Below the pieces are notes generated by a model. The model saw only the letters and a program-made list of their open reading frames with translations, was not told the DNA's origin and searched no databases. Of a DNA stretch of 64,000 nt, positions 42,920-51,610 are shown one piece after another (the first letter of the stretch is position 1; each line of letters opens with the position of its first letter). Made by a program: the position numbers and the translations under genes. This DNA is from Polyangiaceae bacterium (GTDB lineage: Bacteria > Myxococcota_A > Polyangia > Polyangiales > Polyangiaceae). The DNA lies in the NCBI GenBank assembly GCA_022842465.1, contig JALHPN010000010.1:1-64000 (forward strand), read 5' to 3'.

Positions 42920-45390
42920 CCACGCGAGCCTCTGCCTCCACTGCGCTCCTCCGCGCGACGAAGAAGGTCGCGCCGCTCTTCCCGCTCGAGTCGTTCGTCG
43001 CGGTGAATCCGTTCGTCGGGCTCGCCGATCAGCCCTTCTTCGACGTCGCCGCGCTCGTGGAGCGGACGTCCGGGGCGCGCATGACGATGCCGCGGAGCTT
43101 CTACGTCGAGGCGATGAAGGACGGCCGTCTCCCTCGTCGGTGCATCGTCGCCGCCCTCGCCGAGCTCGAGACGGTCGACGGCGCCGTCCTCGATCGCACC
43201 GTTCGAACGCTGAAGGGACTCCTCCGCGACGCGTCGCTCGAGGACGTGGCCCTCCGTCGCACGCGAACGATCCCCACGGTCGCCGACGCCGCGGCAGACG
43301 TCACCGGCATCGACTGGCCCGGCATCGTCACCGACCGCATCTCCGCGTGGGCCGCCACCCATCACGACCGGGGGCAGGCCCCGTGGACGTCACCGTTCCG
43401 CGACCTCTCCCCGTGGCGTGCGTGGCGCGAGGAGGCGGCGATGGACCGGACCCCCGAGGTGGCCGGGCTCCCGCGCTTCCGCGAGATCGTGGCGGAGATG
43501 CCCGCCGATCCGCTCGACGCGGCCGCGCGCGCCATCGGCCGTCTCGGCGTGCCCGAGGACCTCCTCGACGACTACCTCCATCGCTTGCTGATGACGATCT
43601 CCGGGTGGGCGGGGTACGTCCGTCATCGCGTCTGGGACGCGGAGCTCCGGGGCGAGGCCGACGACGCGCTCGTCGAGTTGCTCGTCATCCGGCTCGCCTG
43701 GGAGGTCGCCCTGCTCGAGGGCCTCGACATCGAGCGAGCCTTCCGGCGCGTGCCGCTCGCGCGCGACCCCGACCTCCTCGTCGATCTCGTGCTCCACGCG
43801 GCGTACGAGAAGGCGCAGCAGGACGCGCTGCTCGCGAGGTTCGCCGGCCCGTCACGGTCGAGGTCACCGCGCTCCGCGCGGCCGTCCGTCCAGGCCGTCT
43901 TCTGCATCGACGTCCGCTCCGAGGTCATCCGTCGCGCGCTCGAGTCTTCGGACGACGCCGTCGAGACGCTCGGCTTCGCGGGCTTCTTCGGCTTCCCGAT
44001 CGAGCTGGTCCCGTTCGGGGACGAGCGGGGGCACGCGCGATGCCCCGTGCTCCTCGCCCCCGCGCACGTCGTGCGCGAGACGGTCTCCGGCGTCTCGGCC
44101 GACGAAGAGGAGGCGCTCCGCAGCCGCCGCCTCGATCGGCGTCTCGCCGCGCAGGCCTGGCGCTCCTTCAAGACGAGCGCCGTCGCCTGCTTCGGGTTCG
44201 TCAGTCACGTGGGGCTCGCGTACACGTGGAAGCTCCTCACCGATTCGCTCGGGCTCACGCGACCCGAGCCGGAGCCCGCGACCGACAGCCTGGACGCGGC
44301 GACGGCGCGGAGGCTCGGCCCGACGGTCGCCCCGGGCACGCTCTGCGGGCGGACGACGGGGATGACGGCCGAGCAGCGGCTCGCGGCGGCGCGCGCGGCG
44401 CTGTCCGCGATGTCGCTCACCGAAGGCTTCGCGCGCCTCGTCGTGCTCGTCGGCCACGGGGCGTCGACCGTGAACAACCCGCACGCGACGAGCCTCGACT
44501 GCGGGGCGTGCGGGGGCCACGCGGGTGACGCCAACGCGCGCGTCGCCGCGCTCGTCCTGAACGATCCGGACGTGCGCCGCGGGCTCGCGGCGAGCGGGAT
44601 CGTCGTCCCCGACGACACGGTCTTCCTCGCTGCGCTCCATGACACGACGACCGACGCGATCACGATCCTGAACGGGGACGCCGTCCCGGCGAGTCATGGC
44701 AGAGATCTCGAACGGCTCGCGTCGATCTTCCGCAGGAGCGCCCGGATCGCCCGCCGAGAGCGAGCGACGCGCCTCGACCTCGACGAGGGAGCGTCCCTCG
44801 ACGAGGCCGTGATCGCCCGGAGCCGCGACGGCTCCGAGGTGCGACCCGAGTGGGGGCTCGCCGGCTGCTCGGCGTTCGTCGTCGCGCCGCGTCACCTGAC
44901 GAAGGGCATCGACCTGGGCGGCCGCGCCTTCCTCCACTCCTACGACCACCGGAAGGACGAGGACGGGAAGACCCTCGAGCTCGTGATGACGGCGCCGATG
45001 GTGGTCGCGAGCTGGATCAGCCTCCAGTACTTCGCCAGCACCGTGGACAACCGGGCCTTCGGCAGCGGGAACAAGACGCTCCACGACGTCGTCGGGGCGC
45101 TCGGCGTCCTCGAGGGGAACGGCGGTGATCTCCGAGTCGGCCTCCCGCTCCAGTCGGTCTCCGACGGCACGCGCTGGGCGCACGATCCGGTGCGGCTAAG
45201 CGTGGTCATCGCGGCGCCGACCGCGGCGATCGACGCGGTCATCTCGAGGCACGAGCCGGTCCGGCGCCTCGCCGACAACGGCTGGCTCCACCTCTTCGCG
45301 ATGGACGACGAGGGCCGCGTGACCGACCGGTACCGGGGCGCGCTCGCCTGGGAGCCCGTCCTCGGGACCGTGGCGCGCGCGGCGGCGTGA
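42916..45390 (+). CDS. dabA: DabA (DUF2309), zinc carbonic-anhydrase-like subunit
   Basis: The 824-residue soluble protein opens LFPLESFVAVNPFVG, typical of DabA. The zinc ligands and active-site residues are present: C330 and D332 in VFCIDVRSE, H514 in VLVGHGAST and C529 in SLDCGACGG. The CxD and HxxxC spacing match the characterised protein from Halothiobacillus. DabA-DabB together convert CO2 to bicarbonate using proton flow, raising cytosolic bicarbonate. Both genes occur in many heterotrophs, where they support anaplerotic carboxylation under low CO2. The start is fixed by the ATGA overlap with dabB. Confidence 0.95.
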   Translation: MTTRASASTALLRATKKVAPLFPLESFVAVNPFVGLADQPFFDVAALVERTSGARMTMPRSFYVEAMKDGRLPRRCIVAALAELETVDGAVLDRTVRTLKGLLRDASLEDVALRRTRTIPTVADAAADVTGIDWPGIVTDRISAWAATHHDRGQAPWTSPFRDLSPWRAWREEAAMDRTPEVAGLPRFREIVAEMPADPLDAAARAIGRLGVPEDLLDDYLHRLLMTISGWAGYVRHRVWDAELRGEADDALVELLVIRLAWEVALLEGLDIERAFRRVPLARDPDLLVDLVLHAAYEKAQQDALLARFAGPSRSRSPRSARPSVQAVFCIDVRSEVIRRALESSDDAVETLGFAGFFGFPIELVPFGDERGHARCPVLLAPAHVVRETVSGVSADEEEALRSRRLDRRLAAQAWRSFKTSAVACFGFVSHVGLAYTWKLLTDSLGLTRPEPEPATDSLDAATARRLGPTVAPGTLCGRTTGMTAEQRLAAARAALSAMSLTEGFARLVVLVGHGASTVNNPHATSLDCGACGGHAGDANARVAALVLNDPDVRRGLAASGIVVPDDTVFLAALHDTTTDAITILNGDAVPASHGRDLERLASIFRRSARIARRERATRLDLDEGASLDEAVIARSRDGSEVRPEWGLAGCSAFVVAPRHLTKGIDLGGRAFLHSYDHRKDEDGKTLELVMTAPMVVASWISLQYFASTVDNRAFGSGNKTLHDVVGALGVLEGNGGDLRVGLPLQSVSDGTRWAHDPVRLSVVIAAPTAAIDAVISRHEPVRRLADNGWLHLFAMDDEGRVTDRYRGALAWEPVLGTVARAAA

Positions 45391-45481
45391 TCGACCGCAT
45401 TTCTCGGCACTTCGACGACATGCCTTCCATGTGGAACAATGCGGGCCTCCCCACCGCACCACGAGACCAGAGAGCTCCCGC

Positions 45482-46990
45482 ATGTCCCAGACACTCCCGA
45501 CTGTTGGTCACTTCATCGACGGCCAGAACGTCACCCTCGAGGGCCGGTCCCAGGAGGTCTGGAATCCGGCCACGGGCGTCGCCGAGAAGCGCGTCCTCCT
45601 CGCCGACAAGAAGACCGTCGAGGCGGCGATCGCCTCCGCCGAGAAGGCGTTCCCCGCCTGGCGTGACACGCCGCCGCTGAAGCGCGCGCGCGTGATGAGC
45701 AAGCTCAAGGTCCTCCTCGAGGCGAACGCCGAGAAGATCGCCGCGATGCTCACCGCCGAGCACGGCAAGGTGCAGGGCGACGCCATGGGCGAGGTGCAGC
45801 GTGGGATCGAGAACGTCGAGTACGCCTCGTATGCGACGGAGCTCCTCAAGGGCGAGCACTCGCGGAACGTCGGCCCCGGCATCGACGCGTGGACCGAGCA
45901 CCAGGCGCTCGGCGTCTGCGCCGGCATCACGCCCTTCAACTTCCCCGCGATGGTGCCGCTCTGGATGTGGCCGATGGCGGTCGTCTGCGGCAACACCTTC
46001 GTGCTCAAGCCGTCCGAGCGCGATCCGTCGAGCACCCTCTTCATCACCCAGCTCGCGATGGAAGCGGGTCTCCCGCCCGGCGTCTTGAACCTCGTGAACG
46101 GGGACAAGGAGGCGGTCGACACGCTCCTCCACGACGCGCGCATCAAGGCGGTGAGCTTCGTCGGGTCGACTCCGATTGCAGAGTACATCTACGCGGAGGG
46201 CTGCAAGACCGGCAAGCGCGTCCAGGCGCTCGGCGGCGCGAAGAACCACGCGGTCGTGATGCCGGACGCCGACATCGACAACGCCGTGAGCGCGCTCATG
46301 GGCGCCGCGTACGGCTCGTGCGGCGAGCGCTGCATGGCGATCCCGATCGTGGTCGCGGTCGGCGATGCCACAGCCGATGCCGTCGTCGCGGGCCTCAAGA
46401 CCGAGATCGCGAAGATGAAGGTCGGCCCCGGCACCGACGCGAAGAACGACATGGGCCCGCTCGTGACGAAGCCCCACTTCGAGAAGGTGAAGGGCTACGT
46501 CGAGCAGGGCGTGAAGGAAGGCGCCCAGCTCGTCGTCGACGGGCGCGGCGTGAAGGTGGCCGGCCACGAGAACGGCTACTTCCTCGGCGCCTGCCTCTTC
46601 GACCACGTGAAGCCGGGGATGGTCGTCTACAAGGAGGAGATCTTCGGCCCGGTCCTCGGCGTCGTCCGCGTGAAGACGCTCGAGGAGGCGATGAAGCTCA
46701 TCGACGACCACGAGTACGGCAACGGCACGTGCATCTTCACGCGCGACGGCGAGGCGGCGCGCTACTTCACGGACAAGATCCAGGTCGGGATGGTCGGCGT
46801 GAACGTGCCGCTCCCCGTCCCCGTCGCGTACCACTCGTTCGGCGGCTGGAAGCGCTCGCTCTTCGGCGACCTCCACGCCTACGGCCCGGATGCCGTGCGC
46901 TTCTACACCAAGCGAAAGGCGATCACGCAGCGCTGGCCCTCCGCGGGCGTGCGCGAGGGCGCCGTCTTCTCGTTCCCGTCCACGAAGTGA
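45482..46990 (+). CDS. mmsA: Methylmalonate-semialdehyde dehydrogenase, CoA-acylating
   Basis: The 502-residue ALDH-family protein shows WNPATGVAEKRVLLADKK, GITPFNFPAMVPLWMWPMAV (the MmsA family signature), LKPSERDPSS, GSTPIAEYIY and the catalytic Cys in SCGERCMAIP, with VGVNVPLPVPVAYHSFGGWK. These features separate MmsA from other aldehyde dehydrogenases. It oxidises methylmalonate semialdehyde to propionyl-CoA in valine and pyrimidine or inositol breakdown. Full length. It lies ~90 bp after dabA and its stop overlaps the next gene by 4 bp. The other valine catabolic genes are not in the window. Confidence 0.93.
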   Translation: MSQTLPTVGHFIDGQNVTLEGRSQEVWNPATGVAEKRVLLADKKTVEAAIASAEKAFPAWRDTPPLKRARVMSKLKVLLEANAEKIAAMLTAEHGKVQGDAMGEVQRGIENVEYASYATELLKGEHSRNVGPGIDAWTEHQALGVCAGITPFNFPAMVPLWMWPMAVVCGNTFVLKPSERDPSSTLFITQLAMEAGLPPGVLNLVNGDKEAVDTLLHDARIKAVSFVGSTPIAEYIYAEGCKTGKRVQALGGAKNHAVVMPDADIDNAVSALMGAAYGSCGERCMAIPIVVAVGDATADAVVAGLKTEIAKMKVGPGTDAKNDMGPLVTKPHFEKVKGYVEQGVKEGAQLVVDGRGVKVAGHENGYFLGACLFDHVKPGMVVYKEEIFGPVLGVVRVKTLEEAMKLIDDHEYGNGTCIFTRDGEAARYFTDKIQVGMVGVNVPLPVPVAYHSFGGWKRSLFGDLHAYGPDAVRFYTKRKAITQRWPSAGVREGAVFSFPSTK

Positions 46991-48018
46991 CGCACGCGGG
47001 GGCGGCGGCGCCTCGCGTCTTCGCGTCGGTCGTCTTCGTGCTCTTCGCGTTCGCGGAGAGCCAGGGGATCCCGCGGGCGCGCCTCCTCGAGCTCTCCGGG
47101 CTCGGCGAAGGCGCGCTCGAGGACCCCGACGAGCTCGTCCCGTACGAGCCGCTCGTCGTCGTGTGGCGCGAGCTCGTCGCGCGCCTCCCGGGCGAGCCGC
47201 TCGGCCTTCGTTACGCGCCGTTCGTGGACGCCGGGGCGCTCGGGGTCGTCGGGTACGCGGTCCGGCACGCGAAGGACGGGCACCAAGCGCTCGAGCTGAC
47301 GCTCCGGTTCGCCAAGCTCGCCGATCCGTTCCTCGGCGTGCGCGTCGTGCGTCGCGGCGAGCTCGTCGAGCTGCACATCGAGCACGAGCCGCGGGTCGTC
47401 GAGATGGTCGAGCCGCTCGAGATGCTCGTCCTCGCCACCGTGCGCATGGCGCGCTCGCTCTTCCGCGGCGACGCGCGACCGACGTCGGTGTGCTTCCGCC
47501 ATCCCGCGCGGCATCCGCGGGCGCTCTACGTCGACGTCGTCGGTGACGTCCCGGTACGCTTCGGCGCCTCGTTCGACGGCGTCGTTTTCCCGGCGGCGCT
47601 CCTCGATCTCCCGCTCGAGGCGGCCGATGCGCGCATGGCGACCTACCTCGTGACGCACGCGGAGGCCCTCCTCGAGAAGGCGGAGGACGCCGAGGCGCCC
47701 CTCGACGAGCGCGCGCGGAGGGCGATTCGCGCGGCGCTCACGGGAGGCGAGGTGACGGCGACGGACATCGCAAGGACGCTCGGCACGAGTACGCGTTCCC
47801 TCCAGCGCGCGCTCCAGGAGAAGGGCACCTCCCTCTCCCACGAGGTCGACCTCGCCCGGAAGGAGCGCGCGCTCGTCCTCCTCCGGCGCCCCGAGCTCAC
47901 CGTGGCGGAGATCGCCTTCATGCTCGGGTACGCCGAGGCCCGGGTCTTTCTCCGCAGCTTCCGGCGCTGGACGGGGAAGACGCCCACCGAGCTCCGGCGC
48001 GCCTGGCGCGGAGAGTGA
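46987..48018 (+). CDS. AraC-family regulator with Arabinose_bd-like N-terminal domain
   Basis: The 343-residue protein has an N-terminal ~200-residue domain typical of the OruR/ArgR-like AraC group (RYAPFVDAGALGVVGYAVRH, FAKLADPFLGVRVV), then two helix-turn-helix motifs at the C-terminus: TATDIARTLGTSTRSLQRAL and TVAEIAFMLGYAEARVFLRSFRRW. Start GTG 46987 overlaps the mmsA stop (GTGA), so it is translationally coupled and probably regulates mmsA or valine-pathway genes. The ligand is unknown. An ATG start is not available nearby. Confidence 0.88.
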   Translation: MTHAGAAAPRVFASVVFVLFAFAESQGIPRARLLELSGLGEGALEDPDELVPYEPLVVVWRELVARLPGEPLGLRYAPFVDAGALGVVGYAVRHAKDGHQALELTLRFAKLADPFLGVRVVRRGELVELHIEHEPRVVEMVEPLEMLVLATVRMARSLFRGDARPTSVCFRHPARHPRALYVDVVGDVPVRFGASFDGVVFPAALLDLPLEAADARMATYLVTHAEALLEKAEDAEAPLDERARRAIRAALTGGEVTATDIARTLGTSTRSLQRALQEKGTSLSHEVDLARKERALVLLRRPELTVAEIAFMLGYAEARVFLRSFRRWTGKTPTELRRAWRGE

Positions 48019-48067
48019 CCTTTCTGGCGCGCGCGGCCACTCGCCGTCTCCGCTCGGGGGCCCCAGG

Positions 48068-49441
48068 ATGAAGGGCATGGATGCGCGAGAACTGAAGGGC
48101 CCCCGCGGCAGGCTGCTCACCACCTACCGCTTCCTCACCGATCCGTACGCGACGTCGCTCGCCTGGCGCGACGCCTACGGCGACCCGTTCCTCGCGCGCG
48201 TCGTGAACGGCGACGTCGTCATGACGGGCAGGTCCGAGCACCTGAAGGCGATCTTCGCGGCGCCGCCCGACACGTTCGATCCGTTCGGCGTCCAGGCGAT
48301 CGCGCCCGTCGTGGGCAAGGGGAGCCTCCTCGTCCTCACGGGCGAAGCGCACCGGCGCGAGCGGAAGCTCCTCATGCCGCCGTTCCACGGGAGCCGCATG
48401 CGCGCGTACGAGAGCACGATGCGGGACGTCACGCTCCGTCACCTCCACGAGGCGTTGCGCGCCGGCGGCGTCACGACGATGAAGGACATCGCGCAGAAGA
48501 TCACCCTCGAGATCATCGTCCGCGCGGTCTTCGGCGTGGAGGACGAGCGCGAGGCCGACGCGATCGCGAAGGGCGTCGTCGACGTGCTCGAGGCGGTCCA
48601 TCCCTCCTTCCTCTTCGCGCCGTTCCTCCAGCGCGATTTCGGCGGGCTCGGCCCCTACGCACGCTTCCGGCGCGCGGCGGAGGCGGGGGACAGGGAGCTC
48701 CAGGCCCTCATCGACGCGCGCCGCGGTCGCGGCGAGGGCGACGACGTCCTCGGGCTCCTGCTCGCTGCGCGCTACGACGACGGCAGCGCGATGAGTGACG
48801 CGGAGATCCAGGACGAGCTCCGCACGATCGTCACCGCAGGCCACGAGACGACGGCGATGGCCCTCGCGTTCCTCGTCGACCTCGTGTGGCGAAGGCCCGA
48901 GGTCCTCGCGCGCGCGAAGGAAGAGGCGAACGCCGGCGGCGCGCTCCCGTACCTCGACGCGATCGTGAAGGAGACGCTCCGCGTCCGCCCGATCCTCACC
49001 GAGGCGATCCGCACGCTGAAGAAGCCGCTCGTCATGGGCGACCTCGAGGTCCCCGCCGGGATGCACGTCGGCGTGAGCGCCGTCCTCGCCCATCACGACG
49101 AGGAGCGGTTCCCCGAGCCAGAGGCCTTCCGTCCCGAGCGCTTCCTCGGTCGGACGTTCGGGCCCACCGAGTACATCCCGTTCGGCGGCGGTCACCGCCG
49201 GTGCATCGGCGCGGCCTTCGCGGAAATGGAGCTCAGGATCGTCCTCGCTGGATTTCTACAGTCCGTGGATCTCACGCTCCTCAGCCCCGCTTCGTCGCGC
49301 CCGTACCGGAGAAACCTGACGATGGCGCCGAAGGACGGAGTTCCCGTGCGATTTGCGGGACGTAGCACGCAGAGTCTCCTTCGGGCCTCCGAGGTGGCGC
49401 GGGCTCCTTCGCAGGGTACCTTCCACGGGTCCGCCGCGTAG
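48068..49441 (+). CDS. Cytochrome P450
   Basis: The 457-residue protein has the I-helix AGHETTAMALAF, the ExxR motif KETLRVRP and the heme-binding loop IPFGGGHRRCIGAAFAEMEL with its Cys ligand. The N-terminus lacks a membrane anchor, as usual in bacteria, and starts MKGMDARELKGPRG. All hallmark residues are present. The substrate cannot be told; such P450s are frequent in secondary metabolism and in fatty acid or terpenoid oxidation. No ferredoxin or reductase gene is adjacent. It is 49 bp after the AraC gene and could be its target. Confidence 0.93.
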   Translation: MKGMDARELKGPRGRLLTTYRFLTDPYATSLAWRDAYGDPFLARVVNGDVVMTGRSEHLKAIFAAPPDTFDPFGVQAIAPVVGKGSLLVLTGEAHRRERKLLMPPFHGSRMRAYESTMRDVTLRHLHEALRAGGVTTMKDIAQKITLEIIVRAVFGVEDEREADAIAKGVVDVLEAVHPSFLFAPFLQRDFGGLGPYARFRRAAEAGDRELQALIDARRGRGEGDDVLGLLLAARYDDGSAMSDAEIQDELRTIVTAGHETTAMALAFLVDLVWRRPEVLARAKEEANAGGALPYLDAIVKETLRVRPILTEAIRTLKKPLVMGDLEVPAGMHVGVSAVLAHHDEERFPEPEAFRPERFLGRTFGPTEYIPFGGGHRRCIGAAFAEMELRIVLAGFLQSVDLTLLSPASSRPYRRNLTMAPKDGVPVRFAGRSTQSLLRASEVARAPSQGTFHGSAA

Positions 49442-49455
49442 CACCCAGGAGCACC

Positions 49456-50679
49456 ATGCCCCGCTTCGTCCGACTCGCCCCCTTCGCGTCCTCGATCGTC
49501 GTCCTCGTCGCCTGCGGGGGAGATGCGAAGGACAGCGCGTTCGGGAACGGCGGGGATCCGAGCATCCCGCCCGGCGGCGTCCTCGGCGGCGGCTCGGGGG
49601 CGAACGCGAACGGCAGGCCGTGTGTCCCGAACGCGGCCAACGCCGAGATCCCGGGCAACGGCTGCGACGACGACGCCGACGGCACGGTCGACAACGCGCC
49701 CTCGTGCGACGAGGGCCTCGCCAAGGACGGCGACGCCGTCGCCCTCGCCCGCGCGATGGGCATCTGCGCGAGCGCGGCCGAGAAGGGCTACGGTCTCGTC
49801 TCGGCGTCGTTCACGCGTGGCTACGGCGTCTCGGGGGAGCCGGCCCCCCAGCAGCACGGCGTCCTCTCGAAGTTCGGCGACGTGATCAAGCCGCGCCAGG
49901 GATCGAAGCTCGCGGTCCTCTCCACCGGCTACGCCGACGAGTACAACGGCGCTCCCGGTGCGCCCTTCGGCGGCACGACGGGGACGAACAGCGCCAACTT
50001 CAAGACGAACGGCAAGGCGTGGTTCCCGCCGTTCCCGCTCCTCGACACGGAGGGGACGGGCCGCCTCCCGCCCGGCTTCCCGAAGGCGGCGGACGGGTGC
50101 CGCCAGGCTCCGCAGACGAACGACGTCGTCGATCTGAAGCTCGAGCTCAAGGCCCCGCCCAACGCGAGCGGCATCAAGTTCGACTTCAACTTCTACTCCG
50201 GCGAATGGCCGGCCTACATCTGCTCGCCCTTCAACGACGGCTTCCTCGCCTTCCTCACCGCGAAGGGCTTCAACGGCGGGACGCCCGACAACATCTCGTT
50301 CGACAGCAAGAAGAACCCCGTCAGCGTGAACAACGGGTTCTTCGATCGCTGCACCTCGAACGCGAAGATCGGCTGCGCCGACGGTGCGAAGGCCGGCGTC
50401 TCGCAGTGCCCCGGCGGGACGAGCGAGCTCTCCGGTACCGGCTTCGGCCAGGAGGGCGCCTGGTGCGCGTCGTGGGGTGACAACGCGTCGCGGAGCGTGA
50501 ACGGTGGCGCGACGGGCTGGCTCTCGTCGCTGGCCGCCGTGCAGCCGGGGGAGACCTTCACCCTCGAGCTCTTCATCTGGGACACGGGAGACGCGGTCCT
50601 CGACTCGAGCGTCCTCCTCGACAACTTCCAGTGGGTGGAGGGCGAGGTCCAGACGTCGACGGAGCGTCCGCCGCGCTGA
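49456..50679 (+). CDS. Lipoprotein with choice-of-anchor-L domain
   Basis: The 407-residue product has a signal peptide with lipobox VVLVAC (about residue 20), then a Gly-rich linker and CDDDADGTVDNAPSCDEGLA, a calcium-binding-like DxDxDG motif. The mature domain has VSASFTRGYGVSGEPAPQQH, KLAVLSTGYADEYN, IKFDFNFYSGEWPAYICSPF, GGTSELSGTGF and SSVLLDNFQWVEGE. This is the choice-of-anchor-L domain seen in many myxobacterial surface proteins; function unknown. ATG 49456 is 14 bp after the P450 stop. A longer C-terminal stretch has no anchor. Confidence 0.83.
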   Translation: MPRFVRLAPFASSIVVLVACGGDAKDSAFGNGGDPSIPPGGVLGGGSGANANGRPCVPNAANAEIPGNGCDDDADGTVDNAPSCDEGLAKDGDAVALARAMGICASAAEKGYGLVSASFTRGYGVSGEPAPQQHGVLSKFGDVIKPRQGSKLAVLSTGYADEYNGAPGAPFGGTTGTNSANFKTNGKAWFPPFPLLDTEGTGRLPPGFPKAADGCRQAPQTNDVVDLKLELKAPPNASGIKFDFNFYSGEWPAYICSPFNDGFLAFLTAKGFNGGTPDNISFDSKKNPVSVNNGFFDRCTSNAKIGCADGAKAGVSQCPGGTSELSGTGFGQEGAWCASWGDNASRSVNGGATGWLSSLAAVQPGETFTLELFIWDTGDAVLDSSVLLDNFQWVEGEVQTSTERPPR

Positions 50680-50692
50680 TCTGGACCGAGCC

Positions 50693-51562
50693 TCACCCGT
50701 CGTCGGGCAGGAGGTGTCGCATCGTCACGTGAAAGCGCGACCGCACGAGCGCGAGAACGCTGTTGAACTCGGACGGCGACAGCCCGAGCCTCTCGCACAA
50801 GAGGTGCTGGAGACGTTCCGTCAACGTCGCGCGCGCCTGCGCCAGATGACGCTTGATCGTCGCCGCGTGCACGCCGTGCATCTTGCTCATGTCCGCCAGG
50901 GTGAGCTCGTCCAGGTAGTGCTGCCGGAGGTAGAGGCGCTCGCGAACCGAGAGCGCCTCGAGCGCGAGAGGCAGGACGGCCTTCAGCTCGGAGTCGTAGT
51001 GGACACGGAAGTACGCGAGCTCGGCGCTGCTCGCATCCCCGGCGGCGTCGACGAGCTCCTGATCGTCTTCCACCGGACGCTCCTTGGGCCCGCGCACCGC
51101 GGCGTTGAGCGCGGCACGGGTCACCACGACCCGTAGCCAAGCGCGGAGCTCACCGCGGCCGCTGTACTCCGCGATCTTCGGCGGCTTCCCGTCGCGCGGT
51201 ACGAAGAGGCTCTCGCGCAGCCCCTGCATGAGGTCGTCGAGATCGACGGACGCCGACACCCGCCTCGCGACGGCGTGGAGATCCGCGGCGAACGTGCTCT
51301 CGAACGTCGCGAGAGCCGCGGGGTGCCCGACCGCGCAGGCGACGGCCAGATAGAGATCGGACGCGAAGAGTTCTTCGAGCGACCCCGCGGCCCCTACCCG
51401 CGCCGCCAGGTGCCGGACGAAGACGTCGTCGGGGACGTCGACGTTCGGCCATGCGCTCCTGGCGACGTCCAAGGACTGCGCGACGTGCGCGCGTACTCGG
51501 GTCGCGTCGTCCTCACGGCCACACGCCTCGAGGAGAGTGGCAAGGGCTTCGTCGTCGACCAC
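50693..51562 (-). CDS. Myxobacterial-type RNA polymerase sigma-70 factor
   Basis: The 289-residue protein has a ~90-residue N-terminal extension (LLEACGREDDATRVRAHVAQ), then region 2 (SVDLDDLMQGLRESLFV, IAEYSGRGELRAWLRVVVTR) and region 4 (LSVRERLYLRQHYLDELTLA, MHGVHAATIKRHLAQARATL). Region 4 has a normal helix-turn-helix. The extension and lineup resemble the family TIGR03001, which I recall as Myxococcales-specific. It is divergent from a kinase carrying an anti-sigma-like zinc finger, with a 48-bp gap. GTG 51562 is the best start, as upstream codons lack start codons in frame. Confidence 0.82.
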   Translation of the reverse strand: MVDDEALATLLEACGREDDATRVRAHVAQSLDVARSAWPNVDVPDDVFVRHLAARVGAAGSLEELFASDLYLAVACAVGHPAALATFESTFAADLHAVARRVSASVDLDDLMQGLRESLFVPRDGKPPKIAEYSGRGELRAWLRVVVTRAALNAAVRGPKERPVEDDQELVDAAGDASSAELAYFRVHYDSELKAVLPLALEALSVRERLYLRQHYLDELTLADMSKMHGVHAATIKRHLAQARATLTERLQHLLCERLGLSPSEFNSVLALVRSRFHVTMRHLLPDDG

Positions 51563-51610
51563 GGGTGGTTCCTCGCGGAGCGAGCGCGAATGTATAGACT
51601 TCCTTCTCGC

